64,000 nt of DNA from Wylensekiella montiformis (GCF_009697385.1 NZ_VUNL01000004.1:62001-126000); one strand, 5' to 3'; positions 51,141 to 59,419 are shown, numbered from the stretch's first letter. The notes: generated from the sequence alone by a model not told the origin. Translations and numbers: made by a program.

Positions 51141-52973
51141 TTACCCATTTCCGCGTTTCCGCCAGAGCGTGACCCGGCTGATCCCCAGACGGGCACAGGC
51201 CTCTTCGGGCGAATAATATTCCAGCGTCTGCCGCACGATTTCGCGCTCCGCTTCCTTCAACGGAATGCCAAGCGGGATCATAAGGTCTGAGCCGCCATCG
51301 CTTTTCTGCTGCGATCTGTCCCTAAGGTAGCCGGACAGGCTCTCACAGGTCAGCGGCTCGTCCGTCCAGCAGGAACAGACCTCGGCGATATTGCACAGCT
51401 CGCGGATATTCCCCGGCCAGGAATACTCCTGCAGCCGCCTGCATACCCGCTTGCCGAAGAACCGGTCAAAATCCACATCGGGCGCAAACCGCCGGAAATA
51501 GTACCGGAGCAGGAACAAAATATCCTCCCGACGCTCCCGCAACGGCGGCAGGCGAATCTGCAGGACCTTGATGCGGTAATAGAGATCCTCGCGGAACTTC
51601 CCTTCCTCCACCATGCGCCAGAGATCCTTATTCGTCGCGCAGATCAGCCGGAAATCCAGCTGGATGATCCGGCTGTCCCCGACGCGGATGATCTCATGCT
51701 CCTGAAGAACGCGCAGCAGGCGCCCCTGAATGGAAAGCGGCAGGTCGCCGATCTCATCCAAAAAAATCGTCCCCTTATCCGCCAGCTCAAACAAGCCCTG
51801 TTTGCCGGAACGACGCGCGCCCGTAAACGCCCCCTCCACATAGCCGAACAGCTCGCTTTCGATCAGGTTTTCCGGGATCGCCGCGCAGTTCACCGATACG
51901 AACGGCCCCTCGCGGCGCCGGCTTTCATTGTGGATGCTCTGCGCCATGCTCTCCTTGCCGGTGCCGCTCTCCCCAAGGATGAGAATATTGGCCGGCCGTC
52001 TGGCATACCGCTTCGCCACGGCGATGGTGTGCTGCATCGCCGGCGAGCGCGTCAGGATGTCAGAAAAATTCTGGCGCGCATACAGACCGCGCTGATAAAG
52101 GGACGCCCTGACCTTGTGCTCCGAGCGGACGATGTTTTCCACCTTCTGCATGATGACCAGCTCGTTGCGTATGCCGACCGGCACAAGCTGAGCCAGCATC
52201 TTCCGGCCGTTCAGGGAAAGGACCTGCTCCCCGTGATAATCGCGCAGGAACTCGTCCATCTGCGCGGAAAAATCCTGCTCCACGCGCCCGTCAAAGGCCT
52301 GCTCCGCCGTCTCGTTCCAGAGAATGGGACGCCGCTTTTCATCGAGCAGCAGCACGCCCTCATGGATATTCTGAATCACCGCCCGGAGCCGTCGGGACTG
52401 CAGGCTCTCCTTCTGCTTGGCCGCCACAATGCGCTGCGCCTCGCGCAGCGCCCGCATGACGGACGCGCGGTTGGAGTCCACATACGTACAGGGCATCTCC
52501 TCCCGCTCGGCCACCTGCACCGCATAGCGGCAGCCGGCAATGCCGTCCACATGCTGCTCCGTCTTCAGCCGGAGCACAGCCGCCTCGATTCCCTCATAAG
52601 TCGGACAGGGGCAGATATAAATACGGCTGCCGCCCCATTCAAAATCATCCATCGCATCGAAGAGAATATTGGCCCGCATGACCACGCCGATCGTCCGGCA
52701 GCCGCGTTCCTGCAGATTCTGAACCGCCTGCAGAATATCCCCCAGAGACACGCCAAGCTCGACGACCGAATAATTCCCCGTCTTTTTCAGCTCCTCAGCC
52801 AGTCCGCCGCGGCTGATCAGGACCTCCGCCTTTGGATAGTCCTGCACATCCCGGACCGCCGTCTCATCCGATGAATGAATGACCGGCACCGTCAGGCACA
52901 TGGCATGAATGACTTTTTTCGCCCGGTCGCACAGCGATTCCGTCGGCGCTACGAAAACGATTGATGACATCAT
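51141..52973 (-). CDS. sigma-54-dependent activator with PrpR N-terminal sensor
   Basis: PrpR_N sensor (residues ~1-170: AKKVIHAMCLTVPVIHSSDE, AEVLISRGGLAEELKKTGNY, SVVELGVSLGDILQAVQNLQ), a PAS-like segment (VIQNIHEGVLLLDEKRRPIL), AAA+ domain with Walker A ILILGESGTGKESMAQSIHN, GAFTGA (GYVEGAFTGARRSGK), Walker B GTIFLDEIGDLPLS, and a C-terminal Fis-type HTH (AEREIVRQTLEYYSPEEACA, RLGISRVTLWRK). GAFTGA contacts sigma-54. PrpR_N domains in this group usually bind small acids. ATG 52973 with GGGAGAGG upstream. Two sigma-54 promoters flank it. Confidence 0.92.
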   Translation of the reverse strand: MMSSIVFVAPTESLCDRAKKVIHAMCLTVPVIHSSDETAVRDVQDYPKAEVLISRGGLAEELKKTGNYSVVELGVSLGDILQAVQNLQERGCRTIGVVMRANILFDAMDDFEWGGSRIYICPCPTYEGIEAAVLRLKTEQHVDGIAGCRYAVQVAEREEMPCTYVDSNRASVMRALREAQRIVAAKQKESLQSRRLRAVIQNIHEGVLLLDEKRRPILWNETAEQAFDGRVEQDFSAQMDEFLRDYHGEQVLSLNGRKMLAQLVPVGIRNELVIMQKVENIVRSEHKVRASLYQRGLYARQNFSDILTRSPAMQHTIAVAKRYARRPANILILGESGTGKESMAQSIHNESRRREGPFVSVNCAAIPENLIESELFGYVEGAFTGARRSGKQGLFELADKGTIFLDEIGDLPLSIQGRLLRVLQEHEIIRVGDSRIIQLDFRLICATNKDLWRMVEEGKFREDLYYRIKVLQIRLPPLRERREDILFLLRYYFRRFAPDVDFDRFFGKRVCRRLQEYSWPGNIRELCNIAEVCSCWTDEPLTCESLSGYLRDRSQQKSDGGSDLMIPLGIPLKEAEREIVRQTLEYYSPEEACARLGISRVTLWRKRGNG

Positions 52974-53092
52974 GGTTCCTCTCCCTCCGGATCCTCCTGC
53001 CGGCTTCCCACAACCCGCCGGCCCGAATCCATTCCGCTATCTATTACTTTCCCCTTTGTCGCAGTTTATCCTGCTTCCGCCGCATAGAAAAA

Positions 53093-53125
53093 CGCCGTCC
53101 CGGCAAAAATCAGCCCGGAACGGCG
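53093..53125 (-). terminator. intrinsic terminator after the dehydrogenase gene
   Basis: CGCCGTCCCGG (53093-53103) with CCGGAACGGCG (53115-53125), followed by TTTTT on the minus strand. The 207-base gap to the activator start has no other clear element; no promoter for the activator could be fixed. Confidence 0.8.
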
Positions 53126-53180
53126 CAACAGGGGGGATGGGAAACAACGAAACAGGCACATCAGCCCATCAGGGCGGCAG

Positions 53181-54212
53181 TCAGTCCGGATCGCTGAAAT
53201 GAATGACGACCTTCAGCATGGAACCGGCCTGCTCGGAAAAATCGCGGAACGCTTTCGGCGCATCGTCCAGTTCATAGACATTGGTCACGATCTTTTCAAT
53301 ATCCGCCTTGCCGTCATGAACCAGATCGATCAAATCGAGGAAATCCTGTTTCCGCGCATTGCGCGAACCAAAAACATTGAGCTCCTTTTTCTGCAGCAGC
53401 GTGAAGTCGAAATCGGCATGCTTCCGCCCTACGCCGATCTGAACCACGCGCCCGCCGAATGCCGCGGCGTCGATGCAGTTCAGGAACGTCCCCGGCAGGC
53501 CTACGGCCTCGATCGCGACGTCAAAGCCATTGCCGCCGGTGATTTTCTCTACCGCCGCACGGAACTGCTCCGGCGAATCATTGAGAATCGTCCCGTCCAG
53601 ATGGAACGATTCCATCGCATAATCCAGCTTTTTCGGCGCGATATCCGCGATATAGACCTCGGCCCCTGCCGCCTTGGCTGCCGTCGCGGCCAGAACGCCG
53701 ATCGTCCCGGCGCCGACCACCAGCACCTTCTCGCCCGGGCGGACATGGGCGCGGCTCACGCCATGATAGCTGATGCAGAACGGCTCGATCGTCGCCAGCG
53801 TCCTCGGCGGCAGGCCTTTTCCGTCATAGATGCGGTCCAGCGGCATCGTGATGTACTCCGAAAACGCGCCGTCGCGCTGGGCGCCCATCGTCTCATTGCT
53901 CGTGCAGCAGTTGACCAGCCCGCGCTCGCAGGAATAGCAATGGCCGCAGTTGAAATACGGATTGCAGGTCACAATCTGTCCTTCATGAAGGCCCTCCGCC
54001 TTGCCGTGGAGTTCGACGATCTGCGCAGAAAACTCATGACCGGGGATCCGCGGATACGAGGCATAGGCAAACGTCCCCCGGTACGTCCCCAGATCGCTGC
54101 CGCAAATGCCGCCGTACAATACCTTCAACAGCGCTTCTCCCTCTTTAGGCATCGGTTTTTCGGTCTCTATGATCTCGACTGACCCGGGAGTTGGAATCCG
54201 AATCGTTTTCAT
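53181..54212 (-). CDS. zinc-dependent alcohol/polyol dehydrogenase family protein
   Basis: MDR zinc dehydrogenase: catalytic Zn ligands in YGGICGSDLGTYRG and RIPGHEFSAQIVELHG, the structural Zn site CNPYFNCGHCYSCERGLVNC (four Cys), and NAD-binding VLVVGAGTIGVLAATAAKAA. 343 aa. The sequence is near the L-threonine/sorbitol/L-gulonate 5-dehydrogenase group; with a TRAP transporter in the same sigma-54 regulon, oxidation of an aldonate or polyol (for example L-gulonate or L-galactonate) is a reasonable guess. AAGGAGG precedes ATG 54212. Confidence 0.85.
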   Translation of the reverse strand: MKTIRIPTPGSVEIIETEKPMPKEGEALLKVLYGGICGSDLGTYRGTFAYASYPRIPGHEFSAQIVELHGKAEGLHEGQIVTCNPYFNCGHCYSCERGLVNCCTSNETMGAQRDGAFSEYITMPLDRIYDGKGLPPRTLATIEPFCISYHGVSRAHVRPGEKVLVVGAGTIGVLAATAAKAAGAEVYIADIAPKKLDYAMESFHLDGTILNDSPEQFRAAVEKITGGNGFDVAIEAVGLPGTFLNCIDAAAFGGRVVQIGVGRKHADFDFTLLQKKELNVFGSRNARKQDFLDLIDLVHDGKADIEKIVTNVYELDDAPKAFRDFSEQAGSMLKVVIHFSDPD

Positions 54213-54254
54213 GGAAATTCCTCCTTTTCATTCTTCCTTACGCGTATTTTATAT

Positions 54255-54270
54255 TGCAAACGCCATGCCA
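54255..54270 (-). promoter_or_regulatory. sigma-54 (-24/-12) promoter of the dehydrogenase gene
   Basis: Minus strand TGGCATGGCGTTTGCA at 54270-54255: -24 TGGCAT (one mismatch), five bases, -12 TTGCA. Start near 54243, giving a 30-base leader. Confidence 0.8.
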
Positions 54271-54451
54271 ACTTTCAAAATCCAGCCGAAAAACCTCGTG
54301 AAAAAAAATTTTTCGCATTCTGATGCATCGCTTCTGCCGCAATTCCGGCAATTCACTGAAAATTCTCCAGCCAGACCAGACCGTTTTCCCGCGCATTGTC
54401 ACGTATTCTCCCGCTCTCCCTCCGGACTCGTTTCCGGTCTCTTGCGAGTTC

Positions 54452-54478
54452 TTTCAAAAATGAAACGTTTTTTGCAAT
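54452..54478 (-). promoter_or_regulatory. upstream activator site 2, shared with dctPQM
   Basis: TTTCAAAAATG (54452-54462), 5 bases, TTTTTTGCAAT (54468-54478); 22 of 27 positions equal to site 1 at 51112-51138. It lies about 220 bases before the dehydrogenase start site, a usual distance for a sigma-54 enhancer. It is also about 95 bases upstream of the start of the EIIA gene on the other strand. Confidence 0.7.
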
Positions 54479-54529
54479 CCGTCCATCCATCCGTTCCCGT
54501 TCCGCCCGCCGGGACGCCGCGGGGACGCC

Positions 54530-54558
54530 TTGCGCCCCCTGTTCAAAGGTGCTATACT
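54530..54558 (+). promoter_or_regulatory. sigma-70 promoter of the orphan EIIA gene
   Basis: TTGCGC (54530-54535), 17-base spacer, TATACT (54553-54558), about 50 bases before ATG 54608. Confidence 0.6.
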
Positions 54559-54607
54559 GAGGCCGATTTGAAACAAAGTGATGTAAGGAAATGAGGAGGA
54601 ATCCACC

Positions 54608-54970
54608 ATGAAAATCAAATACGATGTAGCCATCACCGAAATCGGCAGTCTGGCCCGGACCTTTCTGAAAAGCAATCACAGCGCCACGCTCATGAACGCG
54701 GGGGAGAATCAGGAACTCAACGACATGGTCATCGCGCACCGGAAGGACGAGCTCAGCGAGGACATCTGCGCCGGCGACCGGCTGAAGATCTGCGACAGCG
54801 TGTTCACGGTCACCAAAGTCGGCGAAGCCGCCAACGCCAATCTGCGCCAGTCCGGCCACTGCACAATCCGCTTCAACGAAGAGGCCACCCTGCCCGGACA
54901 GATTTCCGTGGAAGGCAGCCCGCTGCCGGAACTCGCACCCGGCCGCCATATCATGTTTTATCAGGACTGA
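54608..54970 (+). CDS. PTS glucitol/sorbitol-type EIIA, stand-alone
   Basis: 120 residues matching the GutA/SrlB EIIA family: KYDVAITEIGSLARTFLKSN, MVIAHRKDELSEDICAGDRL, VTKVGEAANANLRQSGHCTI and RFNEEATLPGQISVEGSPLP. The His in IAHRKDEL is at the family's phosphorylation site. No glucitol EIIB or EIIC gene and no sorbitol-6-P dehydrogenase is in the window, so it is an orphan and may have a regulatory role. GAGGAGG precedes the ATG. Divergent from the zinc dehydrogenase, with the shared activator site between them. Confidence 0.88.
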   Translation: MKIKYDVAITEIGSLARTFLKSNHSATLMNAGENQELNDMVIAHRKDELSEDICAGDRLKICDSVFTVTKVGEAANANLRQSGHCTIRFNEEATLPGQISVEGSPLPELAPGRHIMFYQD

Positions 54971-55095
54971 CCGCGGCAATCAAAAATCCGAAACACCTGC
55001 ATTGCAATAAATGTCTGTATTTTTTACATATATTTATTGTAAAATACTTTATTTTTGATATTATATATACATAAAATAGAAAGAGGGTGTTTTAC

Positions 55096-55365
55096 ATGGC
55101 ACAGGCAGTAAGCGTGAATTTCAAGCTGGATTATGATGTAAAAAAAAGCATGGAATCAGCTTGCGCAGACATGGGATTGTCCATGAGCGCAGCTTTTACG
55201 ATTTTCGCCAAAAAAGTAGGCCGTGAGCGAAGGATTCCCTTTGAAGTATCTGCTGCGCCTGACCCTTTTTATTCTGACAGCAATATTCGTTATCTGGAGA
55301 AAAAAATGGAAGATTATAAGGCTGGCAGGATGAAGTTGGCAGAACATGATCTGATTGAGGAATGA
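55096..55365 (+). CDS. RelB/DinJ family antitoxin
   Basis: 89 residues: AVSVNFKLDYDVKKSMESAC and ADMGLSMSAAFTIFAKKVGR form the ribbon-helix-helix DNA-binding part (V-N-F-K-L-D strand, G-L-S-M-S-A-A-F helix) of RelB/DinJ antitoxins; the C-terminal KMEDYKAGRMKLAEHDLIEE is the toxin-wrapping part. GAGGG lies 8 bases before ATG 55096 (an upstream GTG is too close). Its stop overlaps the start of the YoeB-like toxin frame (ATGA), the usual layout. The toxin is broken; the antitoxin looks intact. Confidence 0.9.
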   Translation: MAQAVSVNFKLDYDVKKSMESACADMGLSMSAAFTIFAKKVGRERRIPFEVSAAPDPFYSDSNIRYLEKKMEDYKAGRMKLAEHDLIEE

Positions 55366-55706
55366 CCGTGCGTATAACTAAGCTGGAATGGGATTTTGAT
55401 GTGTGAGAAGATTATCTCTATTGGCAGACACAAGATAAGAAGACCTTGAAGCGCATCAATGCTCTTATCAAGGATATCAAACGGCATCCTTTTGAGGGTA
55501 TTGGCATGGCAGAACCTCTAAAGGGAAATTTATCTGGATTCTGGAGCAAACGGATTGACGATGCCAACAGACTGGTGTATGCAGCAGAAGGAACGACCGT
55601 TATCATCATCGCGTGTCGAAATCACTATGCGGTAACGAGCGATAAAAAGAACCCCGGTCAGGGGGCCATTCAGACGCCCCCTGACCGGGGTTCTTTTTAT
55701 CGATAA
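55362..55706 (+). pseudogene. YoeB-like toxin gene with an in-frame stop
   Basis: From ATG 55362 the frame reads MTVRITKLEWDFDV, then TGA (55404-55406), then EDYLYWQTQDKKTLKRINAL, IKDIKRHPFEGIGMAEPLKG, NLSGFWSKRIDDANRLVYAA and IIIACRNHY, which is nearly full YoeB. In YoeB the position of the TGA is Trp (W-E-D-Y-x-x-W), so a single TGG-to-TGA change explains it. The natural stop after the final HY is also missing and the frame runs through the terminator to 55706. Catalytic residues (E, R, H, Y of the RNase) are still encoded. I call it an inactivated toxin. Confidence 0.85.
55640..55702. terminator. 27-bp perfect inverted repeat, bidirectional terminator
   Basis: Arms 55640-55666 and 55676-55702, 9-base loop. 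Begins CGATAAAAAGAACCCCGG and has T5 on either strand at the arm ends. Unusually long and perfect for a terminator. Lies between the convergent toxin locus and the phosphohexomutase gene and overlaps the 3' end of the toxin frame. Confidence 0.8.
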
Positions 55707-55723
55707 GACCGATGCGGACACGG

Positions 55724-57238
55724 TCACTTCTGCTCGAATACGCTGAGATCCAGGCTGGCAAAACCGTCCAGCAGCGTGCGGACCTCGGCCGCGATCCGGG
55801 CGACGCCGCCTTCCTTCCGGCTCTCGACATTCAGCGGCATATTCGGGTCATGCAGCGACATGCGCAACAATGCCCAGCCGTCGGCAAAGACCAGCCGCAC
55901 GCCTTCATAGGACGGGCTGGCGATCCGGATGCCGCGCTGCGCGGCGCGTTCCTCAAAGGTTTTCAGCACGCCTTCGCCGTAGGCACGGAAATCCTCCTCG
56001 CCCTGTATCTTGATGCGGTACTCCCGGCTTTCCGCCGGTTCGCCAAGTCCGGCTACCAGATCGGCCAGCCGGCGGCCTTTCGCCTTGGCGCGGGCCGCCG
56101 CGACCAGCAGCTTGACGGCCAGATACGCACCATCGTCCAGATAGTAGTTTTCGGACAACGCGCCATGACCGGATGTCTCGATCGCCAGCGGCGAAATGAC
56201 GCCGGCCTTATTCTGGCGGATACATTCGTCAATGACGTTCTTATAGCCGCGCTTATAACGGAGATGATGAAGCCCGAGATCTTTTTCCAAAAAGACCGTG
56301 AGCTCATCGCTTGTCACCGAGTCCGTGATGATCGTGCTGCCCGGATAATCCGGCGCGAGAATCGCGGCCATCATCGCGATCAGCGCATTGCGGCTGATTT
56401 CCTTACCGTTTTTCAGCACGGCGCTCATGCGGTCCACATCGGTATCAAAGATGAAGCCGAGATCGGCCCGGTTATCCAGCACGGCCTTGCGGATCGCGGC
56501 CATGGCCTGCTTGTTCTCAGGATTCGGGATATGATTGGGAAAATGTCCGTCCGGCTCCAAAAAGATGCTGCCCGTCGTGTCGGCGCCCAGCCGTCCGAGC
56601 ACCTGCGTGGCAAAGAAACCGCCCGCGCCGTTGCCTGCGTCCACGACGATATGCATGCCCTTGAGCGGCTGATTTTCGCCGCCGAGCGCCTCGCGAATCT
56701 TCTTGCGCAGATGGTGGCAGTAACGCTCCATGAGGTTGTACTTCTGCGCCTTCGAGCGGTCGCCCTCCAAAACGGGATACCGCGCGGCATGTTTCAGGAT
56801 CTGAAGAATATCCTCATGCTCCACGCCGCCGTCCTTCGTAAAGAATTTGAGTCCGTTGCGGTTGTACGGAAGATGGCTGGCCGTAATCATGATCGCCCCG
56901 TCCATCTGCGTCTCGGGAAAAACCGTAGACATGAACATGGACGGCGTCGATGCCATGCTGCAGTCCACGGTCACTGCCCCGGCAGCCGTCAGCGCCTTCA
57001 ATGCCGCCCGCTTGAGATCATGCCCCGACAGGCGGGAATCGCGTCCGACCGCGACGCGCAGCTCCGTCTTATCCTTGCCCGTGCGCTGGGCCAGAAACTC
57101 AAGGAACCCCGACGTGATGACATTGGCCGCATCGGCGGTCAGCGTCACCGGCTCATCGGCGACCCCCTCCATGGCCACGCCGCGCACATCGCTGCCATTA
57201 GCCAGCTTCATGAGGTTTTTCTCTGGAATAATCATCAA
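55724..57238 (-). CDS. phosphomannomutase/phosphoglucomutase (alpha-D-phosphohexomutase)
   Basis: 504 residues: the phosphoserine loop region GAIMITASHLPYNRNGLKFF (catalytic Ser in TASH), the Mg loop DLGFIFDTDVDRMSAVLK (D-x-D-x-D-R), and the sugar-binding VIDECIRQNKAGVISPLAIE followed by TSGHGALSE. Interconverts hexose-1-P and hexose-6-P for nucleotide sugar synthesis, so it may feed the LPS locus. Domain 4 ends near the C-terminus (NVESRKEGGVARIAAEVRTL). The TASHLP variant (not TASHNP) is seen in some large mutases. GAGGGGG precedes the ATG. Confidence 0.88.
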   Translation of the reverse strand: MMIIPEKNLMKLANGSDVRGVAMEGVADEPVTLTADAANVITSGFLEFLAQRTGKDKTELRVAVGRDSRLSGHDLKRAALKALTAAGAVTVDCSMASTPSMFMSTVFPETQMDGAIMITASHLPYNRNGLKFFTKDGGVEHEDILQILKHAARYPVLEGDRSKAQKYNLMERYCHHLRKKIREALGGENQPLKGMHIVVDAGNGAGGFFATQVLGRLGADTTGSIFLEPDGHFPNHIPNPENKQAMAAIRKAVLDNRADLGFIFDTDVDRMSAVLKNGKEISRNALIAMMAAILAPDYPGSTIITDSVTSDELTVFLEKDLGLHHLRYKRGYKNVIDECIRQNKAGVISPLAIETSGHGALSENYYLDDGAYLAVKLLVAAARAKAKGRRLADLVAGLGEPAESREYRIKIQGEEDFRAYGEGVLKTFEERAAQRGIRIASPSYEGVRLVFADGWALLRMSLHDPNMPLNVESRKEGGVARIAAEVRTLLDGFASLDLSVFEQK

Positions 57239-57300
57239 AATGCCCCCTCAGCAATTTTTCGCAAATTCGTTATCTTTAGATTACATTCCATGCTGCCGGG

Positions 57301-58407
57301 TCATTTTCCTGCCTGACCGGACGACTTTCTGGCCCAGCGCAGCTTCGTCGAATGGGCCCGGCTGTTGCTGCGGCACTCCTCCCGGGTCGGCCGGACGACC
57401 TCCCGCGCAATGTCCTCATAAACGCCCTGCCGAAAAAACGCCTGAAACGCCTTCTTGACGATGCGGTCCTCGCCGGAATGAAACGTGAGAACCGCCGCGC
57501 GGCCGCCCGGCGCCAGCGCATCCGGCAGCTTCTCCATAAAGGCATAGAGCGCCTCGTATTCCTGATTGATATCGATACGCAGCGCCTGAAAGACACGGGC
57601 GCTGCTCTTCTTCACAAGCTCTTCCCGCGCCAAAGCCTGCTTTTTCGCGCTGCCGCCGGCGCGTCCGGCCAGATCGTCAGGCAGCCGGACGCCGCGGAGC
57701 GCGCGGGCGATCAGCTCATGGAGCTGCGCGGTCGTCTGAACAGGATGACGGCGGCGCTCCCGCACGATAGTGCGCGCGATTTCCATCGCGTACGGCTCAT
57801 CGGCATTTTCCGTCAGCATGCCGGCCAACTCATCCATATCGATCTCTGCCAGGCGCTCCGCCGCAGAGACGCCTGTCTCCGGATTCAGCCGCAGGTCAAG
57901 CGGCCCGTCGCTCTTGTATGAAAAACCGCGCTCGGGATTGTCGATCTGCATAGAGGAAACGCCGAGGTCAGCGAGGACGAAATCAAACGGCCCCGTTTCC
58001 CGGACGAGCTCGTCAATCTGACAAAAATTCATCTGCCGCAGCTCCCAAAGATCCGGACCAATCCCTTTCGCCCGGATGCGGGCTTCCGTCTTGGCCGACT
58101 CGATGGGATCGACGTCTCCGCTGATGAGATGGCCCTTCCCCGCGAGCTTTTCCAGCATCGCGCAGGTATGCCCGCCATAGCCGAGCGTCGCGTCAAAGCC
58201 GCGTTCGCCGGGCCGGATCGCGAGGATATCCAGTATCTCGCGGACCATAATGGGGATGTGCATGCCGGCCGGCGTATTCCCCTTCGCCAGCACATGCGCG
58301 ATCTCCTCGCCGTACTTTTCCGGATGAAGTTCCTTATATTTTTCTTCAAATCGCCGCGGATATTTGCCGCGGTAATGAATCCGCCGCCTGTGCTTCTGCT
58401 CGTCCAT
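57301..58407 (-). CDS. RsmH-type 16S rRNA (cytosine(1402)-N4)-methyltransferase family protein
   Basis: RsmH motifs: HIPIMVREILDILAIRPGER, GFDATLGYGGHTCAMLEKLA (SAM motif I), FDFVLADLGVSSMQIDNPER, GFSYKSDGPLDLRLNPETG, IDINQEYEALYAFMEKLPDA and GGRAAVLTFHSGEDRIVKKA. It carries an extra basic N-terminus of about 50 residues (HRRRIHYRGKYPRRFEEKYK) and lies outside a division/cell-wall (dcw) cluster, so it may be a paralogue of the main RsmH. Start ATG 58407 with AAGG upstream; a GTG lies one codon earlier. 368 aa against ~310 for RsmH. Confidence 0.82.
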   Translation of the reverse strand: MDEQKHRRRIHYRGKYPRRFEEKYKELHPEKYGEEIAHVLAKGNTPAGMHIPIMVREILDILAIRPGERGFDATLGYGGHTCAMLEKLAGKGHLISGDVDPIESAKTEARIRAKGIGPDLWELRQMNFCQIDELVRETGPFDFVLADLGVSSMQIDNPERGFSYKSDGPLDLRLNPETGVSAAERLAEIDMDELAGMLTENADEPYAMEIARTIVRERRRHPVQTTAQLHELIARALRGVRLPDDLAGRAGGSAKKQALAREELVKKSSARVFQALRIDINQEYEALYAFMEKLPDALAPGGRAAVLTFHSGEDRIVKKAFQAFFRQGVYEDIAREVVRPTREECRSNSRAHSTKLRWARKSSGQAGK

Positions 58408-58452
58408 CACAAAATCCTTTCCATGCTGCCGCGCAGCCTCTTCCCGCTCCGT

Positions 58453-59277
58453 TCACCAAGAAAAATGTCTGGCCAGAGAAACGGCAATGCCGTCCTCATT
58501 GTTGGAAAGCGTGACCTCGTCGGCCATATCCTTAAGCTCAGCGCAGGCGTTCCCCATGGCCACGCCGCAGCCGGCAAACTCCAGCATACTCATGTCGTTC
58601 TGCGCATCGCCGAACGCCATGACCTCGGACGGATCGACGCCGAGCCGCTCGCAGACCCTGCTCAGCGAACTGGACTTGCTGACTCCCTTGATCGTCCCTT
58701 CGTAGAACCAGGGCGCCGACTGCACAAAGGACATATCCTCCTCAAAGCCGCGGCGGATATCGGAAAGATGCGGCACGAGGACTTCATTCGGTGCCGCCGT
58801 CAGAATCTTGACCGGGCGGAACCCGCCGGCGGCCACGGCATCTGCGATATTCGGCACGATTTTCACCCGAAGATTGTTGTTCCGGCTCTCGTCCATCACT
58901 TTGTGACGGCGGGCATCCGTCGTATAAATCGACTCGCCGTCATCGACGATCGGCGAAAGCTCGGGCCATTCTTCCAGATGGCGCAGAAACGCCACCGCGG
59001 TATCGTTGTCAATGTTGCTGTCAAACAGGATCTCTCCCGTCGTCGCATCCTGAATCCGCCCGCCATTGTAGGAAAGCAGCAGCCCGTGATAATCCTTCAG
59101 GCAAAGCGCCTCCGCCTCGCGGCGAAGCCCCGGCGCCTGCCGCCCGGAGGCCAGCACGACCGTGACGCCCAGACGCTGCACGGCCAGCAAAGCCTCCCGT
59201 GTCTTCGGCGTAATTTCCTTCTCATCATTATTCAACGTGCCGTCAAGATCCAGCGCAATCATCTTATACATGAACAT
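58453..59277 (-). CDS. Cof-type HAD-IIB family hydrolase
   Basis: HAD phosphatase: motif I KMIALDLDGTLNNDEKEITP (nucleophile Asp in DLDGT), motif II VVLASGRQAPGLRREAEALC (S/T-x-R), C-terminal motif IV EVMAFGDAQNDMSMLEFAG, and GVAMGNACAELKDMADEVTL. Cap type C2B. Such enzymes dephosphorylate sugar phosphates or pyridoxal phosphate; substrate unknown. The frame opens at 59358 but ATG 59277 (AAGG five bases before) gives the normal length (~274 aa); ATG 59271 is also possible. Confidence 0.88.
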   Translation of the reverse strand: MFMYKMIALDLDGTLNNDEKEITPKTREALLAVQRLGVTVVLASGRQAPGLRREAEALCLKDYHGLLLSYNGGRIQDATTGEILFDSNIDNDTAVAFLRHLEEWPELSPIVDDGESIYTTDARRHKVMDESRNNNLRVKIVPNIADAVAAGGFRPVKILTAAPNEVLVPHLSDIRRGFEEDMSFVQSAPWFYEGTIKGVSKSSSLSRVCERLGVDPSEVMAFGDAQNDMSMLEFAGCGVAMGNACAELKDMADEVTLSNNEDGIAVSLARHFSW

Positions 59278-59329
59278 CCATCCCTTCCCGAACCGGCAGG
59301 CGCGCCAAGCCCCTGCCCCGGCTGAAATC

Positions 59330-59359
59330 AGTATAGCAGAAAGCCCTGCCGCCGGCAAT
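59330..59359 (-). promoter_or_regulatory. possible promoter for the HAD gene
   Basis: Minus strand TTGCCG (59359-59354), 18 bases, TATACT (59335-59330). Confidence 0.45.
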
Positions 59360-59393
59360 AACGCGCGGCTGGCAGCATGGCAGATAAAAAAGC

Positions 59394-59419
59394 AGGCAGG
59401 TACGGCCGTACCTGCCTGA
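59394..59419 (-). terminator. intrinsic terminator after purA
   Basis: Perfect 26-bp palindrome (CAGGCAGGTACGG and its complement) followed by TTTTTT on the minus strand. Because the dyad is gap-free, the real loop is the central GGCC. Confidence 0.85.

Noticed and set aside
55404-55406. UGA read through as selenocysteine or Trp in the YoeB frame
   Set aside because: No downstream SECIS-like hairpin was evident near the TGA, other genes end normally at TGA, and the family residue is Trp; a point mutation is simpler.
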